64,000 nucleotides of DNA from an uncultured Niabella sp. (GTDB taxonomy: Bacteria > Bacteroidota > Bacteroidia > Chitinophagales > Chitinophagaceae), in contig CAKSQK010000006.1 in NCBI GenBank assembly GCA_934486785.1, positions 1 to 64,000 on the forward strand, written 5' to 3'. Positions 18,222 through 26,183 of the stretch are shown here, in pieces. The notes beneath the pieces were generated by a model. That model saw nothing but the letters and a program-made list of their open reading frames with translations, was not told where the DNA came from and made no database searches. The position numbers and the translations under genes are program-made. Within the stretch, counting starts at the first letter, position 1, and the number at the start of each line of letters is the position of its first letter.

Positions 18222-20294
18222 ATGATTGTAAAAATAACACCCATATTATTTCTGATAACCTTTTTTACAACCTTTTGGGCAGGCGCCACAAATGTTTTAC
18301 CAAACGAAGACGGATATAGGTTATGGCTGCGGTACACGCCTGTAAAACTGGCCCGGCCGCAGAAACAGCAGAGCATTTTTTCCAACATTTACATCAATGT
18401 TAAAACAGAAACAGGTAGGGTGATAGCGGCAGAGCTTGCAACCGGGCTGGCAGGCATGCTTGGCATTCAGCCGCAAATCAATCCTGTAAAAAAAGCAGGC
18501 ACTTTTGTAGAAATTTCTGCTGGCCCCGGATATGGCATTACTAAAAAAGAGCTGAAAAAGGCAGGCAACGAAGGATACATTATTAAAACCATTCAGCATA
18601 AAAAAAATAAAATTATTGTCATCAAATCCTCAGGCGATGCGGGGCTGTTATACGGCGCCTTTCATCTGCTGCGGTTGCTGCAAACAAATAAGCCTGTAGA
18701 TAAGTTAAACATTACAGAATCTCCTGAATTAGCTTACCGGATGCTGAACCAGTGGGATAATTTGGATGGGAGCGTGGAAAGAGGTTACAGCGGAAAATCT
18801 ATTTATAAATGGGATCATTTTTCAGACCATAATATACAGCGATATGTAGATTTTGCGCGTGCCAATGCCTCCATCGGCATCAACGCAGTAGTATTAAATA
18901 ATGTAAATGCCGATCCACGCATTCTGCGCCACGATTATTTACAAAAAGTAGCAAAGCTGGTTAACATTTTCAGGCCTTATAACATTAAAGTTTTTCTTTC
19001 GGCAAACTTTGCCGCTCCGCTTCCGCCCTCTTCCACACCTGACGTTCTGAAAAAATGGGGCGGCATTGGCAGCCTATCAGGCGCAGACCCGCTTAACAAA
19101 AATGTGCAGCAGTGGTGGAAGAATAAAATTGATGAAATTTACAGCCTTATTCCTGATTTTGGCGGCTTTTTAATAAAAGCTAATTCTGAAGGCATGCCCG
19201 GCCCGCAGGATTATGGAAGAAGCCATGCAGATGGGGCTAACATGCTGGCAAAACTTCTGCAACCGCATAACGGCATCCTGATCTGGCGCGCATTTGTATA
19301 TGCACACAGCAACAAAGAGCCCGACCGGGCAAAACAATCTTACAATGAATTTTATCCTTTGGATGGGAAGTTTGAAAACAATGTGGTGCTTCAGGTAAAA
19401 AACGGACCGCTCGACTTTCAGCCGCTTGAGCCGCCACACCCGCTTTTCGGCGCCTTGAAAAAAACAAATCTTTTTGCGGAACTGCAAATTACGCAGGAGT
19501 ATTTGGGGCATTCCACCTACCTTGTTTATCTGGCCCCCATGTGGAAACAATTTCTTGAATTTAAAAATCACAATAACAGCATTGCAAATATCATTGGTAA
19601 AGACTATCCGGCAAAAATCACCGGCATAGCAGGGGTGTCTAATGCAGGAGATGACCGCAACTGGACAGGGCATCATTTTGCGCAGGCAAACTGGTTTGCC
19701 TACGGCAGGTTAGCATGGAATCCGCAGGAACTTGTTGACAGCATCACAACCGACTGGCTGAAAATGACGTGGACAACGGATGAATCTGCTATTGATAAAC
19801 TAAGGAATGTAATGAATCATTCCTGGATCAATTTTTCAAAACTTCAAACACCCATGGGGTTGGTGGTTACCACCGATCCTGCTGCGCATTATCACCCGGC
19901 ATTAAAAAGAAGAGCCAATACTTACTGGAAAATTAATTCAGAGGGTATTGGCTACAATCGCACTACCAGCGGCTCCGGCTATGTAAATCAGTATGACAAT
20001 TTTAATAAACAGCTATTTAATAATTTGGCAACTTGTCCGGAAGAGTATCTTTTGTTTTTTCATTTCGTAAAATATCATCACAGGCTGCAAAATGGAAAAA
20101 CTCTGAAGGAAAACTTATTGGATGGTTTTCAGGAGAGCATTACCGCTGTTAACGAATTAAACCTTCTCTGGCATAGCCTTAAAAATATAATAGATAAGCA
20201 GCGATATGATGAAGTGCTGCAAAAAATAGAACAGCAAAAAAAGGATGCTTTAGCGTTTCAAAAAGCTTTCATAGATTTATTGAACAGCTATTAA
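18222..20294 (+). CDS. GH67 alpha-glucuronidase
   Basis: 690 residues with an N-terminal hydrophobic signal to about residue 21. It hydrolyses alpha-1,2-linked (4-O-methyl)glucuronic acid from the terminal xylose of xylo-oligosaccharides. GH67 marks are plain: SPELAYRMLNQWDNLDGSVERGYSG, the acid Glu323 in KANSEGMPGP, and Asp398 in KNGPLDFQ followed by FAELQITQEY (Glu420/Glu426). The spacing matches the Glu, Asp, Glu set known from Cellvibrio and Geobacillus enzymes. The C-terminal helical domain continues to the end. It follows GH43 by 25 bases. The signal sequence suggests a periplasmic enzyme, which fits action on imported oligosaccharides. Confidence 0.93.
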   Translation: MIVKITPILFLITFFTTFWAGATNVLPNEDGYRLWLRYTPVKLARPQKQQSIFSNIYINVKTETGRVIAAELATGLAGMLGIQPQINPVKKAGTFVEISAGPGYGITKKELKKAGNEGYIIKTIQHKKNKIIVIKSSGDAGLLYGAFHLLRLLQTNKPVDKLNITESPELAYRMLNQWDNLDGSVERGYSGKSIYKWDHFSDHNIQRYVDFARANASIGINAVVLNNVNADPRILRHDYLQKVAKLVNIFRPYNIKVFLSANFAAPLPPSSTPDVLKKWGGIGSLSGADPLNKNVQQWWKNKIDEIYSLIPDFGGFLIKANSEGMPGPQDYGRSHADGANMLAKLLQPHNGILIWRAFVYAHSNKEPDRAKQSYNEFYPLDGKFENNVVLQVKNGPLDFQPLEPPHPLFGALKKTNLFAELQITQEYLGHSTYLVYLAPMWKQFLEFKNHNNSIANIIGKDYPAKITGIAGVSNAGDDRNWTGHHFAQANWFAYGRLAWNPQELVDSITTDWLKMTWTTDESAIDKLRNVMNHSWINFSKLQTPMGLVVTTDPAAHYHPALKRRANTYWKINSEGIGYNRTTSGSGYVNQYDNFNKQLFNNLATCPEEYLLFFHFVKYHHRLQNGKTLKENLLDGFQESITAVNELNLLWHSLKNIIDKQRYDEVLQKIEQQKKDALAFQKAFIDLLNSY

Positions 20295-20327
20295 AAAATT
20301 CTATTCACCCTTACCATCAACAACAAA

Positions 20328-20344
20328 GCCTCAATAAATGAGGC
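20328..20344 (+). terminator. Weak hairpin after GH67, possible terminator
   Basis: GCCTCA (20328-20333) and TGAGGC (20339-20344) form a 6-bp stem with a 5-base loop. The following bases are CTTGCTTGTCTGTTTT rather than a clean T run. It lies between GH67 and two convergent minus-strand genes. Confidence 0.4.
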
Positions 20345-20478
20345 CTTGCTTGTCTGTTTTAAATGGTTAACTGTATTAAAATTTGATAGTTACATTGGTT
20401 GCCCGGTGTAAATTTTAATAGCGTTGAATTGCCTGATATTGTTTCAACAATGATCCTTGAACTATGGTACTTCCCCGG

Positions 20479-21039
20479 TTAAAATTTTCCCGAAAACTTT
20501 CCATTCGTTAAGGTAATGTTGGTTTTGGTGGTGTAGTTTACGCAAACAGCATTAAAACTGCCTTCAATTTCCGTTTCAGTTAATTTGGTAATTGTAAAGT
20601 TGCCGGTGCTGGATGCATAAGACTCAGCACCTGAGCCGGCGTTTGAGCTGCCGATCAATAGCTGGCCCTGCGTTGCAGCGCTGGACCCGTTTTCAAATTT
20701 ACCGGTAATAGGGCCGCTGCTGGTGGTGGCACCCTGGGGTATCAGTAAGGTTAGTTGTGCCGTGCTAAGGCGCGGCAGGTTGGTTTCCACACAGGTAAAA
20801 GTGATCTGTGTTTTACTGGCGTTATTGGCTTTTATTACTCTGGATTGCTCATTGGTGTTGGATTTAAATTCATTCTTACCGCCAAATGAGCTGCTGGTAT
20901 TGAACTGAATAAAGGCGCCACCTGAAGCCAGGTCATTTTTGCCGGCACCTTCTTTTTTACAGGAAGCAAAAATAACAGCTGTTAAAATGGCCGCTGCCAG
21001 CACGCGTTTCAAAGTAGTAGATGTTCTTGTCATGTTCAT
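20479..21039 (-). CDS. Small Ser/Thr/Gly-rich lipoprotein of unknown function
   Basis: 186 residues with a lipoprotein signal ending VIFASC (Cys26) and then KKEGAGKND. The mature part is rich in Ser, Thr, Gly and Asn with alternating beta-type stretches (KTQITFTCVETNLP, FTITKLTETEIEGSFNAVCVN). That pattern suits a small beta-sandwich on the cell surface. I do not recognise a family; it loosely recalls small lipoproteins annotated as DUF6252-like. It follows the 349-residue secreted-protein gene by 24 bases on the same strand and is probably cotranscribed, so it may belong to the adjacent two-component system's regulon. Confidence 0.65.
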   Translation of the reverse strand: MNMTRTSTTLKRVLAAAILTAVIFASCKKEGAGKNDLASGGAFIQFNTSSSFGGKNEFKSNTNEQSRVIKANNASKTQITFTCVETNLPRLSTAQLTLLIPQGATTSSGPITGKFENGSSAATQGQLLIGSSNAGSGAESYASSTGNFTITKLTETEIEGSFNAVCVNYTTKTNITLTNGKFSGKF

Positions 21040-21063
21040 ATTTATTTGGTAAGGGATAAGAAA

Positions 21064-22113
21064 TTATTTGATCTTTTTCAGGAACTCGCCTGTATGGTAT
21101 TCTATGAATTTTTTCCCGGCGGCATAAGCGCCTTCTGTATATTTATTTTCATCAACAGGAATTACAGTGGTTGATTTGGAGGTGGTGTTGGCCGGATTGT
21201 ACCAGGTGCCATATATGGTTTTTACACCTACAAAGTCAGCATCGTTCCTTGCAAAGGCCTGCAGTTTTTTATCATCAATCACGCCGCCTATTCCCATTGA
21301 CTTGCCCATGGTGCCAGTGTAACTGCTCACGGTGCCGGCGCCCATTTTACCGGAGTAAAATCCTGCCTGGCTGTTGACGCCTACCACATCATTCTGGCCC
21401 TTCATTTTTATTTTGGCATTTTTTGTCATGATAATCGCCTCATTGGCGGCCAGCCGCATATTGGTTTTTACTTTGATGTTAGCACCGGCAATATCCCAGG
21501 CGTCGTTATCCTGCACAAAAAGAATGAACAGGTCAATGTCGGCAACCATTGCATCGTTCAGGTCTTTAGAAAGTTTCGCATGAACAAAAGTGGGGTTATT
21601 TAAAAAGCCGCCTGATTTTTCTTTGCCTGATTTTTCTACTTTTTTGACAAAGTATTCAAAGCCGGTAGGGCTGGAAGCCAGCATGCCGGGAAACTGGGCC
21701 TGATTGACCTTACCACCGGTAACCTTTGTAAAATCTGAATAGGTTTCGGTTTTACCAGCTTCATCGGCTGAGATGATCTCAATGCCGCTTGCTTTTAACT
21801 GGTTTGTAAAGTCCTGGTACAACCTGTCCGTAACACTTTGCACACCTGCTTCAGTAATGTTTTCAAGCCCTACCGATAAAGAGGAATGGGCATCGCCTTT
21901 ATAACCGCCTCCCAGCATTCGGCCTCCCTGCTTAAAATCTTCCTTTTCATTGTACACCTGGTAGTTCACGGTAAAAGATGCAATGTAAAGCCGGTTGGAT
22001 TTTATTTTATTCAACCCGTAAGCCTGGTCTTTTGGTTTAAATTCACCCAGTGTTTGGGCAATGCAGTTGGCAACATGTAAAATGGCCAGCAGTAGGCAAA
22101 GTGCAACTCTCAT
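21064..22113 (-). CDS. Secreted protein of unknown function, probable target of the adjacent response regulator
   Basis: 349 residues with a signal peptide to about residue 19 (HVANCIAQ). The mature protein is soluble and rich in Lys, Gly and Asn. The segment around 90-120 (VQSVTDRLYQDFTNQLKASGIEIISADEA) recalls the helix-strand pattern of CsgG/LpoB-like periplasmic proteins, but this is weak. A short Gly/Ser/Met stretch lies near 250-275. No catalytic motif is visible. A 15-bp motif shared with the response-regulator promoter lies 63 bases upstream of the start, so it is likely controlled by that system. The lipoprotein gene follows directly. Confidence 0.65.
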   Translation of the reverse strand: MRVALCLLLAILHVANCIAQTLGEFKPKDQAYGLNKIKSNRLYIASFTVNYQVYNEKEDFKQGGRMLGGGYKGDAHSSLSVGLENITEAGVQSVTDRLYQDFTNQLKASGIEIISADEAGKTETYSDFTKVTGGKVNQAQFPGMLASSPTGFEYFVKKVEKSGKEKSGGFLNNPTFVHAKLSKDLNDAMVADIDLFILFVQDNDAWDIAGANIKVKTNMRLAANEAIIMTKNAKIKMKGQNDVVGVNSQAGFYSGKMGAGTVSSYTGTMGKSMGIGGVIDDKKLQAFARNDADFVGVKTIYGTWYNPANTTSKSTTVIPVDENKYTEGAYAAGKKFIEYHTGEFLKKIK

Positions 22114-22140
22114 AAAAATGTGGTTTTAATTTTATGAAAG

Positions 22141-22190
22141 TAAAATTAGCGTTGCATCATTTACACGCAGATGTGAAAAAAGTAGTATTT
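22141..22190 (-). promoter_or_regulatory. Promoter region of the unknown secreted-protein gene with 15-bp motif
   Basis: On the minus strand AAATACTACTTTTTT (forward 22176-22190) is followed after exactly 27 bases by TAATTTTA (forward 22141-22148), a near match to the -7 consensus. The same motif, with the same 27-base spacing to a -7-like box, precedes the response-regulator gene. This points to a shared transcription factor site. Confidence 0.55.
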
Positions 22191-22194
22191 GATG

Positions 22195-22830
22195 TTACCT
22201 GCCGGTTTTTGATAATGCTTCGGCCCTTGTTTTTACCTGCAGCTTTTCATAAATGTTTCGTATGTGGGTACGCACTGTTTCAATGCTGATGAATAATTGG
22301 CTGGCGATTTCTTTGTACCGGAATCCTTTGGATAAAAGTTGCAGGATCTCATTTTCCCTGCGGGATAGCTCGTTTGAATATACCTGGGCGGTTTTGGTTG
22401 CGGCAAAGTCCATTACCACCAGCCTTGCAATCTGGCTGCTCATGGGCGATCCCCCGTGATAAATATCTTTGATCGCTTCAACCAGTTTTTCTGGTTCGGT
22501 ATTTTTAAGTATGTAACCTGTAGCGCCGGCTTTTAAAGCGCTGAAGGCGTTTTCTGCATCGTCGTAGCTGGTAAGCGCCATGCACTGCATGGTATTGTGC
22601 AATGCTTTTAGCCTGGCAATTGCTTCAATACCCGATATGCCGGGGAGGTTGATGTCGAAGAGCAGCACGTCTACCGGGTTTTGTTGAAGGCCGGCAATGG
22701 CAGACTCGCCATCTTCAAATGCGTTTATAACGTCAAGTTCTTCCTGTAGGTCTAATAAGGTAAGCAACGAGTTCCGGATGGTTTCTTCGTCTTCAATTAA
22801 TGCAACCCTGATTTTGGCGTTATTCTTCAT
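22195..22830 (-). CDS. NarL/FixJ-family response regulator
   Basis: 211 residues. The receiver domain spans 7-120 with acidic residues near 14-15, the phospho-acceptor Asp59 (LLFDINLPG), Thr near 87 (ALTSYDD) and Lys near 109 (YILKNTE). A LuxR-type helix-turn-helix is at about 147-205 (LSRRENEILQLLSKGFRYKEIASQLFISIETVRTHIRNIYEKL). It is phosphorylated by a histidine kinase and then binds DNA as a dimer. The cognate kinase is the next gene upstream (63 bases away). The 15-bp motif before this gene and before the secreted-protein gene suggests autoregulation. Confidence 0.93.
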   Translation of the reverse strand: MKNNAKIRVALIEDEETIRNSLLTLLDLQEELDVINAFEDGESAIAGLQQNPVDVLLFDINLPGISGIEAIARLKALHNTMQCMALTSYDDAENAFSALKAGATGYILKNTEPEKLVEAIKDIYHGGSPMSSQIARLVVMDFAATKTAQVYSNELSRRENEILQLLSKGFRYKEIASQLFISIETVRTHIRNIYEKLQVKTRAEALSKTGR

Positions 22831-22845
22831 GTTCTGAAAGCTAAG

Positions 22846-22895
22846 TAAATATAAAGTCTTTTAATAATGCAACCGGGGGTAAAAAAGTAGTATTT
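22846..22895 (-). promoter_or_regulatory. Promoter region of the response regulator with 15-bp motif
   Basis: On the minus strand AAATACTACTTTTTT (forward 22881-22895) is followed after exactly 27 bases by TATATTTA (forward 22846-22853), which differs from TAnnTTTG only in the last base. The motif overlaps the stop codon of the kinase gene. It would let the regulator be transcribed apart from the kinase. Confidence 0.55.
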
Positions 22896-25800
22896 ATATT
22901 TTAAATCCGTATATAATTTTTGTTCCGCTTCCTTTTTCAGAAGTTAATTCGTAATGCCCGCCAATGCTTTCCATCCGGGCTTTCATGTTTTTTAATCCAT
23001 TGCGGTTTCCCGTTTTTTCATTGGGCATACTTGTGGTATCAAAGCCCACACCATTATCCTGTATTGTAAATTGTACCTGTGTTCCGTGTACAGAAAGGCC
23101 AAGCCTGATCTGGGTGGCCTGTGCATATTTTAATGCATTATTAAGCGCTTCTTTGGTTACCAGCAATAATTGGCGGCGGTATAAATGGCTTAGGGATATG
23201 CCGGGTATTTCATCAGGAAAATCAAAAAGTATTTGTACGGGAAGGTTTTCGGTCGTTTCATACACATATTCCTTTAAATAGGCAGCCAGGTTTCCCAGCG
23301 TGTCATTCTGGGGGTTCAGTGTCCAGATGATCTCTCCCATTTTGTCAGCCAGCCCTCTTGATGTATTGCTTATTTCATGAATGATGGCTTCAGTAGGGGT
23401 ATTGCTTTTTTTGCCTACTTCCGATAGCAGTGCTATCTTGCTCAGTCCTGTTCCTAATTCATCATGCATATCCCTGGAAATGCGCAACCGCTCATTATTA
23501 ACGGCCAGTTTTTTTTCCATGATGCGTATTTGTTTTTCAAGTTTTCTTTTTAAATAGTAACGCGAGATGAAGAATATAATGGCTGCAAAAGCAAGCAGGC
23601 ACAATATTCTGAACCACCAGGTAAGCCAGAAGGGCGGCCTGATGACAATGGTAAGCAACTGCTGTGGCGCTGACCAGGTGCCTTCGCTATTGGCCGGCTG
23701 TATTTCAAAAACATAGCTGCCATGGCCCAGCTTGCCATAGCGCGCTTCGGGAAGCGTGCCGGCGCTGATCCACTTTCGGTCGTATCCTTTCAGCCGGTAT
23801 TGATATTGGTTTACATCAGGATTGGTATAGTCCAGCGTTGCAAATTTGATAAAGATATTATTCTCGTCATGGTTAAGCTGCACCTGTTTGAGAAAAGGAA
23901 TACTGGTATTGGAAGCCAGGGGTTTTTCATTAATAAATATGTCCGTGATGTAGGATCTTGCTACAAAGGAGCGCTTAAAGAATTTTCTTTCATCAAACCA
24001 GTTAATACCGGTAACACCGCCAAAAAAAATAAGGTGACCGTCTTTATAATACGCGCCTGTATTAAATTCGTTAGACTGCAAGCCATGCTGAATGCCGTAT
24101 TGCTCCACCGCCCGTACAGTAATAGCATCACTTTTGGCAAGTGTTATTTTATTAAGCCCTTTGTTGGTGCTGATCCAGAAGCTATGGTCGTTCTCTTTAA
24201 TGATCGCGTAAATAAAATCATTACTCAAACCATCCTGCTCATCTATGATCTGCAGTTCCGGGCTGCCATCTTTTTGTATGGCAATACCTACATTTGTTGC
24301 ATACCAGAAAGCTTTCCGCAGCTCATCCCGGTATACATGCTTTACAGTAAAGTTGTCCAGTCCTTTTTCTACCATCTTTACCTGGTTGCCGGTATTTATT
24401 CTTACAGTAACAAATCCTTTGCCTTCTCCTTTTCCAATAATCACATCGCCGTTTGTTTTTGTGTATAAAGACTGGATGTCATCTTCCAGTTCGGGGTGTA
24501 TCATTCCCAGGTCTGTCCATTGTATCTGTTCATTCTTATATTGTATCAGGTAAGTGGTATGATGGGTGCCCAGCATAAACTTATCAGGCGCTATCTGCGT
24601 AAAGCATTGAGGTATATTATGGGTTCTGCCTTTCCGGTTATAGCCAATATCAACGCTGTTTATAAATGAACCTTTGTCCAGGTCAGCAATGCCAATACTG
24701 GAACCCCTGTTCATCCATATTCTGTTCTGTTCATCTTTTTTTATAAAGAAGATGCCATGAAAGCTGGTGTCCTTTGTCTTTACAGGATCAAACAAGGGCT
24801 GGTAACCGCCCGTATACCGGTTTACTTTCAACAGTCCTTTGGAGTATGTGCCGATATAGATAAATCCATCAGTATGGTAAATCGCTTTTACCATCCACAG
24901 CGAACTTTCCCGCTTAGCAATGGCCTGCTGGGGAAAAGCGTTGAAGAGTTTGGGTTTCAGGTTTAAAACACTAATGCCGCCTCCTTCCGTGCCCAGCCAC
25001 AGGTTGTTTGAGTGATCAGCTACCGTAGTGTAGATCATGTTCGACGAAAGGCTGAATGGATCGTTCTCAATATTCGTGTAATGGGTAAAAGTTCCTTTCA
25101 GGCTATCTATGATGACAAAACCATTGTTGCTTAAGGTCGCAACAATTTTTCCTTCCGCAAGCTTTGCAGAAGGTACGGGTATCCATCCTTTTTCAACCAT
25201 GTCAGAAGGAATGGCAAATGAAGCACTGATCTTACGCCGGTTAAGATCAAATTCATATAAACGTTCACCTGATACAAAAACCAGGCTGTGCGGGCCACAT
25301 ACATGAGGGTTATGTAATGCCTGCGTTCCTGTGGTAAACAGCAGCAAATGCTGCCTGGTTGTGGTATTATACTCGTAAATGCCGTTTCCCCGCGTGTATA
25401 GTAAACAGGCATTGGCAGAGTCAGGCAGGTACAACCCAAAAACAGGGTCTATGGCAATAGTACGGTGGTTCGAATGCAATACGTTAAGCACCACAATGCC
25501 ATTGGGTGTGGCCACAAAAAGATCATTTTGCTGTATGCCTAATATTCTGCAGTCCAGATCGCGGCCTACGCGTTTTACTACAGAAAAAGTTTCAGTAGGT
25601 AAATGCATTTTAACAACCTGGCCGTCTACAAGCATCCACAGGTTTTGATAATGATCCTGTACAATCTTACCGCTTATGATCTTTCCCGGAAACCGCCTGG
25701 CGCTTTTGTCGCGAAAGCTTTCCCTGTATTTTTTTATTTGCCTGCCATCATAACGGTTCAGCCCGTCTCCGGTACCAATCCATATAAAACCCTGCTGGTC

Positions 25801-25938
25801 CTGGAATATTTCTCTAACCGAATTCTGGCTCAGCCCTTCGTTAACGCCCAATCTTCTAAAGCTGCTTTGCTGCTGGCAAAAGCATAGGTGGTATATTAGT
25901 ATTGCACTGGTAAACAGCAGTAACTTAGAAATGGTCAT
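22894..25938 (-). CDS. Sensor histidine kinase with periplasmic Reg_prop beta-propellers and Y_Y_Y domain
   Basis: 1014 residues from the ATG at 25938. An upstream in-frame ATG at 25989 is rejected, because a full TAnnTTTG box lies between the two and the signal peptide (MTISKLLLFTSAILIYHLCFCQ) starts at the second. The periplasmic part holds propeller repeats (FIWIGTGDGLNRYDG, NLWLGTEGGGISVL, AFWYATNVGIAI, SFWISTNKGLNKI), then a Y_Y_Y domain (YQYRLKGYDRKWISAG) and one membrane segment (WWFRILCLLAFAAIIFFIS). A HisKA_3 domain has His in RDMHDELG, and a HATPase has the N box KEALNNALKYA and a DNGVGF loop. It senses an extracytoplasmic ligand, perhaps a glycan fragment, and phosphorylates the NarL-type regulator. 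Confidence 0.92.
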   Translation of the reverse strand: MTISKLLLFTSAILIYHLCFCQQQSSFRRLGVNEGLSQNSVREIFQDQQGFIWIGTGDGLNRYDGRQIKKYRESFRDKSARRFPGKIISGKIVQDHYQNLWMLVDGQVVKMHLPTETFSVVKRVGRDLDCRILGIQQNDLFVATPNGIVVLNVLHSNHRTIAIDPVFGLYLPDSANACLLYTRGNGIYEYNTTTRQHLLLFTTGTQALHNPHVCGPHSLVFVSGERLYEFDLNRRKISASFAIPSDMVEKGWIPVPSAKLAEGKIVATLSNNGFVIIDSLKGTFTHYTNIENDPFSLSSNMIYTTVADHSNNLWLGTEGGGISVLNLKPKLFNAFPQQAIAKRESSLWMVKAIYHTDGFIYIGTYSKGLLKVNRYTGGYQPLFDPVKTKDTSFHGIFFIKKDEQNRIWMNRGSSIGIADLDKGSFINSVDIGYNRKGRTHNIPQCFTQIAPDKFMLGTHHTTYLIQYKNEQIQWTDLGMIHPELEDDIQSLYTKTNGDVIIGKGEGKGFVTVRINTGNQVKMVEKGLDNFTVKHVYRDELRKAFWYATNVGIAIQKDGSPELQIIDEQDGLSNDFIYAIIKENDHSFWISTNKGLNKITLAKSDAITVRAVEQYGIQHGLQSNEFNTGAYYKDGHLIFFGGVTGINWFDERKFFKRSFVARSYITDIFINEKPLASNTSIPFLKQVQLNHDENNIFIKFATLDYTNPDVNQYQYRLKGYDRKWISAGTLPEARYGKLGHGSYVFEIQPANSEGTWSAPQQLLTIVIRPPFWLTWWFRILCLLAFAAIIFFISRYYLKRKLEKQIRIMEKKLAVNNERLRISRDMHDELGTGLSKIALLSEVGKKSNTPTEAIIHEISNTSRGLADKMGEIIWTLNPQNDTLGNLAAYLKEYVYETTENLPVQILFDFPDEIPGISLSHLYRRQLLLVTKEALNNALKYAQATQIRLGLSVHGTQVQFTIQDNGVGFDTTSMPNEKTGNRNGLKNMKARMESIGGHYELTSEKGSGTKIIYGFKI

Positions 25939-25962
25939 AAAATATGGCGGCAGGGATAATAT

Positions 25963-25970
25963 CAAATATA
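25963..25970 (-). promoter_or_regulatory. -7 element for the sensor kinase gene
   Basis: TATATTTG on the minus strand is a full match to TAnnTTTG. A TTG lies 16 bases further upstream, somewhat close. It would start transcription about 18 bases before the ATG at 25938 and downstream of the alternative ATG at 25989, which decides the start. Confidence 0.5.
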
Positions 25971-26053
25971 AAACATCGTGGTATAACAATTAGCAGAAAT
26001 TTTAACCACTACGCTGGCAGAACAAAGGGGTGCTGCTGTAAATAAAAGGTACA

Positions 26054-26165
26054 CATGTCATGTCATGAAGTTTAGGCCGTAAAAGATATCAAGTTAATTT
26101 GGTTGGTAGCCACGTATAAAAAAGCTAAATGATGATATCTCAAAAATGACCTATAACTTTATAGG
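26054..26165 (+). promoter_or_regulatory. Upstream region of GH127 with CATG repeats and a dyad
   Basis: CATGTCATGTCATG at 26054-26067 is three CATG units with a 5-bp period. CCTATA (26150-26155) and TATAGG (26160-26165) form an inverted repeat around ACTT and include TAACTTTA, a near match to the -7 box. A -33 TTG at the right distance is not seen. Whether these control GH127 is unknown. Confidence 0.25.
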
Positions 26166-26183
26166 CTTCTAAAGAAAACAAAA

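Noticed and set aside
22195-25938. The propeller two-component system as main regulator of the PUL
   Set aside because: Its candidate binding motif was found only before the regulator and the unknown secreted-protein gene, not before PUL operons; the LacI-type operator links the PUL better. It remains possible but unsupported.
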